A DNA stretch of 33,801 nt from Acidobacteriota bacterium (lineage in GTDB: Bacteria > Acidobacteriota > Thermoanaerobaculia > Multivoradales > Multivoraceae): assembly GCA_026708285.1 (NCBI GenBank), contig JAPOVF010000216.1, positions 1-33,801 of the forward strand, read 5' to 3'. Shown in pieces: positions 32,003 through 33,801 of the stretch; position 1 is the first letter of the stretch; each line of letters starts with the position of its first letter. The position numbers were made by a program, and so were the translations under genes. Under the pieces are notes generated by a model, which was given only the letters and a program-made list of their open reading frames with translations, was not told the DNA's origin and ran no database searches.

Positions 32003-32959
32003 CTACCTGTTCGCCAGCTCGTCATAGATCGCCTCGATGTTCGCTCTCGCGTGTTCCATGCTGTAGTCCTTGTAGCGCTCAGGCAGCGCGAGGCTCGCCG
32101 CCGCTTCCTCGACGCTCAGGCCGGCTCGGAAGGCTCTCTCCGCGGCCGCCAGAAAGTCGCGGTTGAAGTCGGCGTACTCCTTGAGATCGTCCCACGTCAT
32201 GAACCCCGCCCAGGGACGGTTCACACCTGTCTCCCGGCGACCCCGCCCGGCGTACGTCACGGGAGGCTGGCCGTGGCCGGTGATCACGATCCTCACGCCC
32301 GGGATCCCGGCGACCGCCTTCGCCAACGTGTCGGGAAAGGCCACGCCGCTCCCGCCGTTCTGCGTATCGATGACCGGCGTCGCTTTCGAAGGAAACAGGC
32401 CTCCCAGGTACGCCACTCCCTTGGCGGGGAAGACGACGATGACATCGCCATCGGTGTGGGCCGGGCCGAAGTGGTACAGCTCGATGCGATCGATGTCCTC
32501 GAGCAGCGAGAACCGGTCGGTGAACGTCTTCGTGGGCAACCCCGCCGCGTCCGCACTCGAGTAGAGGTCCATCCGGGCCATGTTCGCTCTGGTGTTCTCG
32601 TGCGCCACGATCAAGGCGGCGGCCCCGAACTCGTCGTTGCTGCCGGCATGATCGGGATGCGCGTGGGTGTTGATGATCGTCGTCACCGGGAGATCCGTCA
32701 CCCCGTCCAGGGCGTCCCGCACCGGCTGGCCCCACCCCGGTGGCTTCGTGTCGATCAACACGACGCCGCCGTTGATCTCGTCGATGAGCGCCAGCGAGTT
32801 GGCGCCGCCGCCCGAGAGGTGGTAGAGGGTGTCCATCACGCTCAAGGTGTCGATCCGGACCGTCTTCGGCTCCTGCGCCTGGCCGTTCGCTGGCAGGGCC
32901 GCGAGCGACACCAGCGACAGAGCCACGAGCCTCACTTCCAGTCTCACGCACCGTTTCAT
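32003..32959 (-). CDS. Metallo-beta-lactamase-fold hydrolase, exported
   Basis: A 318-aa periplasmic zinc hydrolase of the MBL superfamily. Signal peptide: V-R-L-V-A-L-S-L-V-S-L-A-A-L-P-A-N-G-Q-A. The metal motif is H-A-H-P-D-H at 99-104, followed by a later H in H-F-G-P-A-H-T-D-G-D and G-H-G-Q-P for the remaining ligands. The architecture resembles quinoprotein relay-system zinc metallohydrolases and other broad MBL hydrolases; a beta-lactamase role is not implied. The C-terminal 90 residues form a helical tail. The ATG at 32959 has GGAGGAAG upstream. It heads a leftward run with the propeller and DUF3604 genes, and is divergent from the VOC gene across 40 bases. Confidence 0.9.
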   Translation of the reverse strand: MKRCVRLEVRLVALSLVSLAALPANGQAQEPKTVRIDTLSVMDTLYHLSGGGANSLALIDEINGGVVLIDTKPPGWGQPVRDALDGVTDLPVTTIINTHAHPDHAGSNDEFGAAALIVAHENTRANMARMDLYSSADAAGLPTKTFTDRFSLLEDIDRIELYHFGPAHTDGDVIVVFPAKGVAYLGGLFPSKATPVIDTQNGGSGVAFPDTLAKAVAGIPGVRIVITGHGQPPVTYAGRGRRETGVNRPWAGFMTWDDLKEYADFNRDFLAAAERAFRAGLSVEEAAASLALPERYKDYSMEHARANIEAIYDELANR

Positions 32960-32999
32960 CAGCTTCCTCCCCGGGGAACGTGTGGCAAGGTAGCAAACA

Positions 33000-33801
33000 A
33001 TGTCCACAGGCAGCTCGATGGATCGACGCCGCTTCCTGGAGGGAGCAGTCGTCACGGCCGGGGCTTGCCTGGGAGTGGGTTCGGCGCGGGCGGCGACAGG
33101 CGCCGACATCGTGTCGCCCTCCGACTTCGCCCACCTGGCGGTGAGAGTCGGCGACCTGAAGGAGGCAGTGGCCTTCTACGACACCGTCCTTCGTTGCCGT
33201 CCCCACCACGTCGCCAGCCGGCCGGACGCACCTTCGCGCGGCGGCGCCTGGTGCTCCTACGACATCGAGCATCATCGCGTCTCGATCTTCGGGCGAGGCG
33301 GCAAGCCCGTGCCCGAAACCGGTCTTCTCGGCTGGGACCGCTTCACGTTCAGCTACGACTCCCTCACCGAACTCGGCGCGAACTACCACGCGCTGAAGGC
33401 AGGGGGAATCGAGCCACGCGCGGCCAGACGCTACGGCGACAGCGTTTCACTCCTCTACACCGACCCCAGCGGCAATCGCATCGAGATGCTCCTCGACCGA
33501 TTCGATCGAATCGAGGACCTCGAGCCCTACCTGGGGGAAGCGGCAGGTCTGGAGAAAGCCGCCGGAGTCGACTTCGATCCGGCCAGTCTGCCGGCTCCGG
33601 GCGGTGCGGCGTCCGCGGAGACCGAAACCGTCGCACCCTCCGAACTCGTCCACACCGTCATTCGCACCAGGCAACTGGAGCCCATGGTCGACTGGTACGT
33701 GCAGGCGCTGGGCTGCGAGATCGCCGAACGCAGCGAGAAGCTGGCCCTGCTCCGCTTCGACCACCGCCTTCTGCGCATCCTGCTCGTCGAAGACAGGAAG
33801 C
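33000..33801 (+). CDS. Tat-exported VOC-fold (extradiol dioxygenase/glyoxalase-like) protein, partial
   Basis: An open frame runs from the ATG at 33000 to the window end with no stop, giving 267 codons. N-terminus: M-D-R-R-R-F-L-E-G-A-V-V-T-A-G-A-C-L-G-V from residue 7, a Tat signal. Two VOC modules follow: F-A-H-L-A-V-R-V-G-D-L-K-E-A-V-A-F-Y-D, closing with L-Y-T-D-P-S-G-N-R-I-E-M-L-L, then a second starting E-L-V-H-T-V-I-R-T-R-Q-L-E-P-M-V-D-W-Y. The first module's His and Glu fit metal ligands. This two-module layout is that of type I extradiol dioxygenases and related enzymes. The 40-base gap to the divergent MBL gene must hold both promoters; the ribosome-binding site is weak. Activity cannot be assigned. 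Confidence 0.82.
   Translation, partial: MSTGSSMDRRRFLEGAVVTAGACLGVGSARAATGADIVSPSDFAHLAVRVGDLKEAVAFYDTVLRCRPHHVASRPDAPSRGGAWCSYDIEHHRVSIFGRGGKPVPETGLLGWDRFTFSYDSLTELGANYHALKAGGIEPRAARRYGDSVSLLYTDPSGNRIEMLLDRFDRIEDLEPYLGEAAGLEKAAGVDFDPASLPAPGGAASAETETVAPSELVHTVIRTRQLEPMVDWYVQALGCEIAERSEKLALLRFDHRLLRILLVEDRK

Noticed and set aside
32003-32959. A beta-lactamase resistance gene
   Set aside because: The H-x-H-x-D-H motif is shared by the whole MBL superfamily; the C-terminal layout and context with a propeller and DUF3604 protein do not support antibiotic hydrolysis.

Overview
The window is compact, high-GC DNA (roughly two-thirds G+C by eye) from a Gram-negative bacterium. The Gram-negative call rests on a large TonB-dependent receptor with an N-terminal carboxypeptidase-regulatory-like domain, a lipoprotein, and many Sec or Tat exported enzymes. 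The receptor type, a secreted 358-aa family of unknown function, several DUF3604 proteins and five sulfatases together would fit an Acidobacteriota-like, possibly marine or host-associated, polymer or metabolite degrader. That taxonomic reading is inference; no rRNA or marker gene is present. I saw no tRNA, rRNA, CRISPR array, insertion sequence or phage gene.

Layout. (1) 1-4909: a leftward partial gene, then a TetR regulator and four tightly packed genes: a ketohexokinase-like PfkB kinase, a D-tagatose/D-psicose 3-epimerase-type isomerase, a divergent class I fructose-bisphosphate aldolase and a cyclase-family hydrolase. This looks like a self-regulated cytoplasmic ketose catabolic operon, with a candidate TetR operator at 337-351. 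(2) 4910-5229: a gene-free block of palindromic repeats. (3) 5230-6838: a metallophosphoesterase and, divergently, an apparently exported intradiol dioxygenase. (4) 15203-6839 (leftward): a five-gene run whose products all carry export signals: a long DUF3604 protein, a Tat-exported TIM-barrel isomerase, a PQQ-type dehydrogenase, a D-2-hydroxyacid dehydrogenase with a signal peptide, and a DUF3604 lipoprotein. (5) 15267-19309: a secreted protein of unknown function and a TonB receptor with its own promoter and a strong terminator. (6) 19334-28663: a sulfatase island with five type I sulfatases, the formylglycine-generating enzyme that would activate them, and a phytanoyl-CoA dioxygenase-family oxygenase. 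Two sulfatases are close paralogues sharing a 216-nt identical tract. (7) 28664-33801: a repeat element, then a leftward run of metallo-beta-lactamase-fold hydrolase, PQQ-like beta-propeller and DUF3604 protein, and at the right edge a partial Tat-exported VOC-fold protein.

Working model (inference): a receptor imports, and exported sulfatases, oxidoreductases and DUF3604 proteins process, sulfated or otherwise decorated carbohydrates or aromatics in the periplasm; the first operon handles a rare ketose in the cytoplasm. The systems most worth following are the kinase/epimerase/aldolase/cyclase operon, and the repeated pairing of DUF3604 proteins with PQQ-like propellers in all-exported gene clusters.
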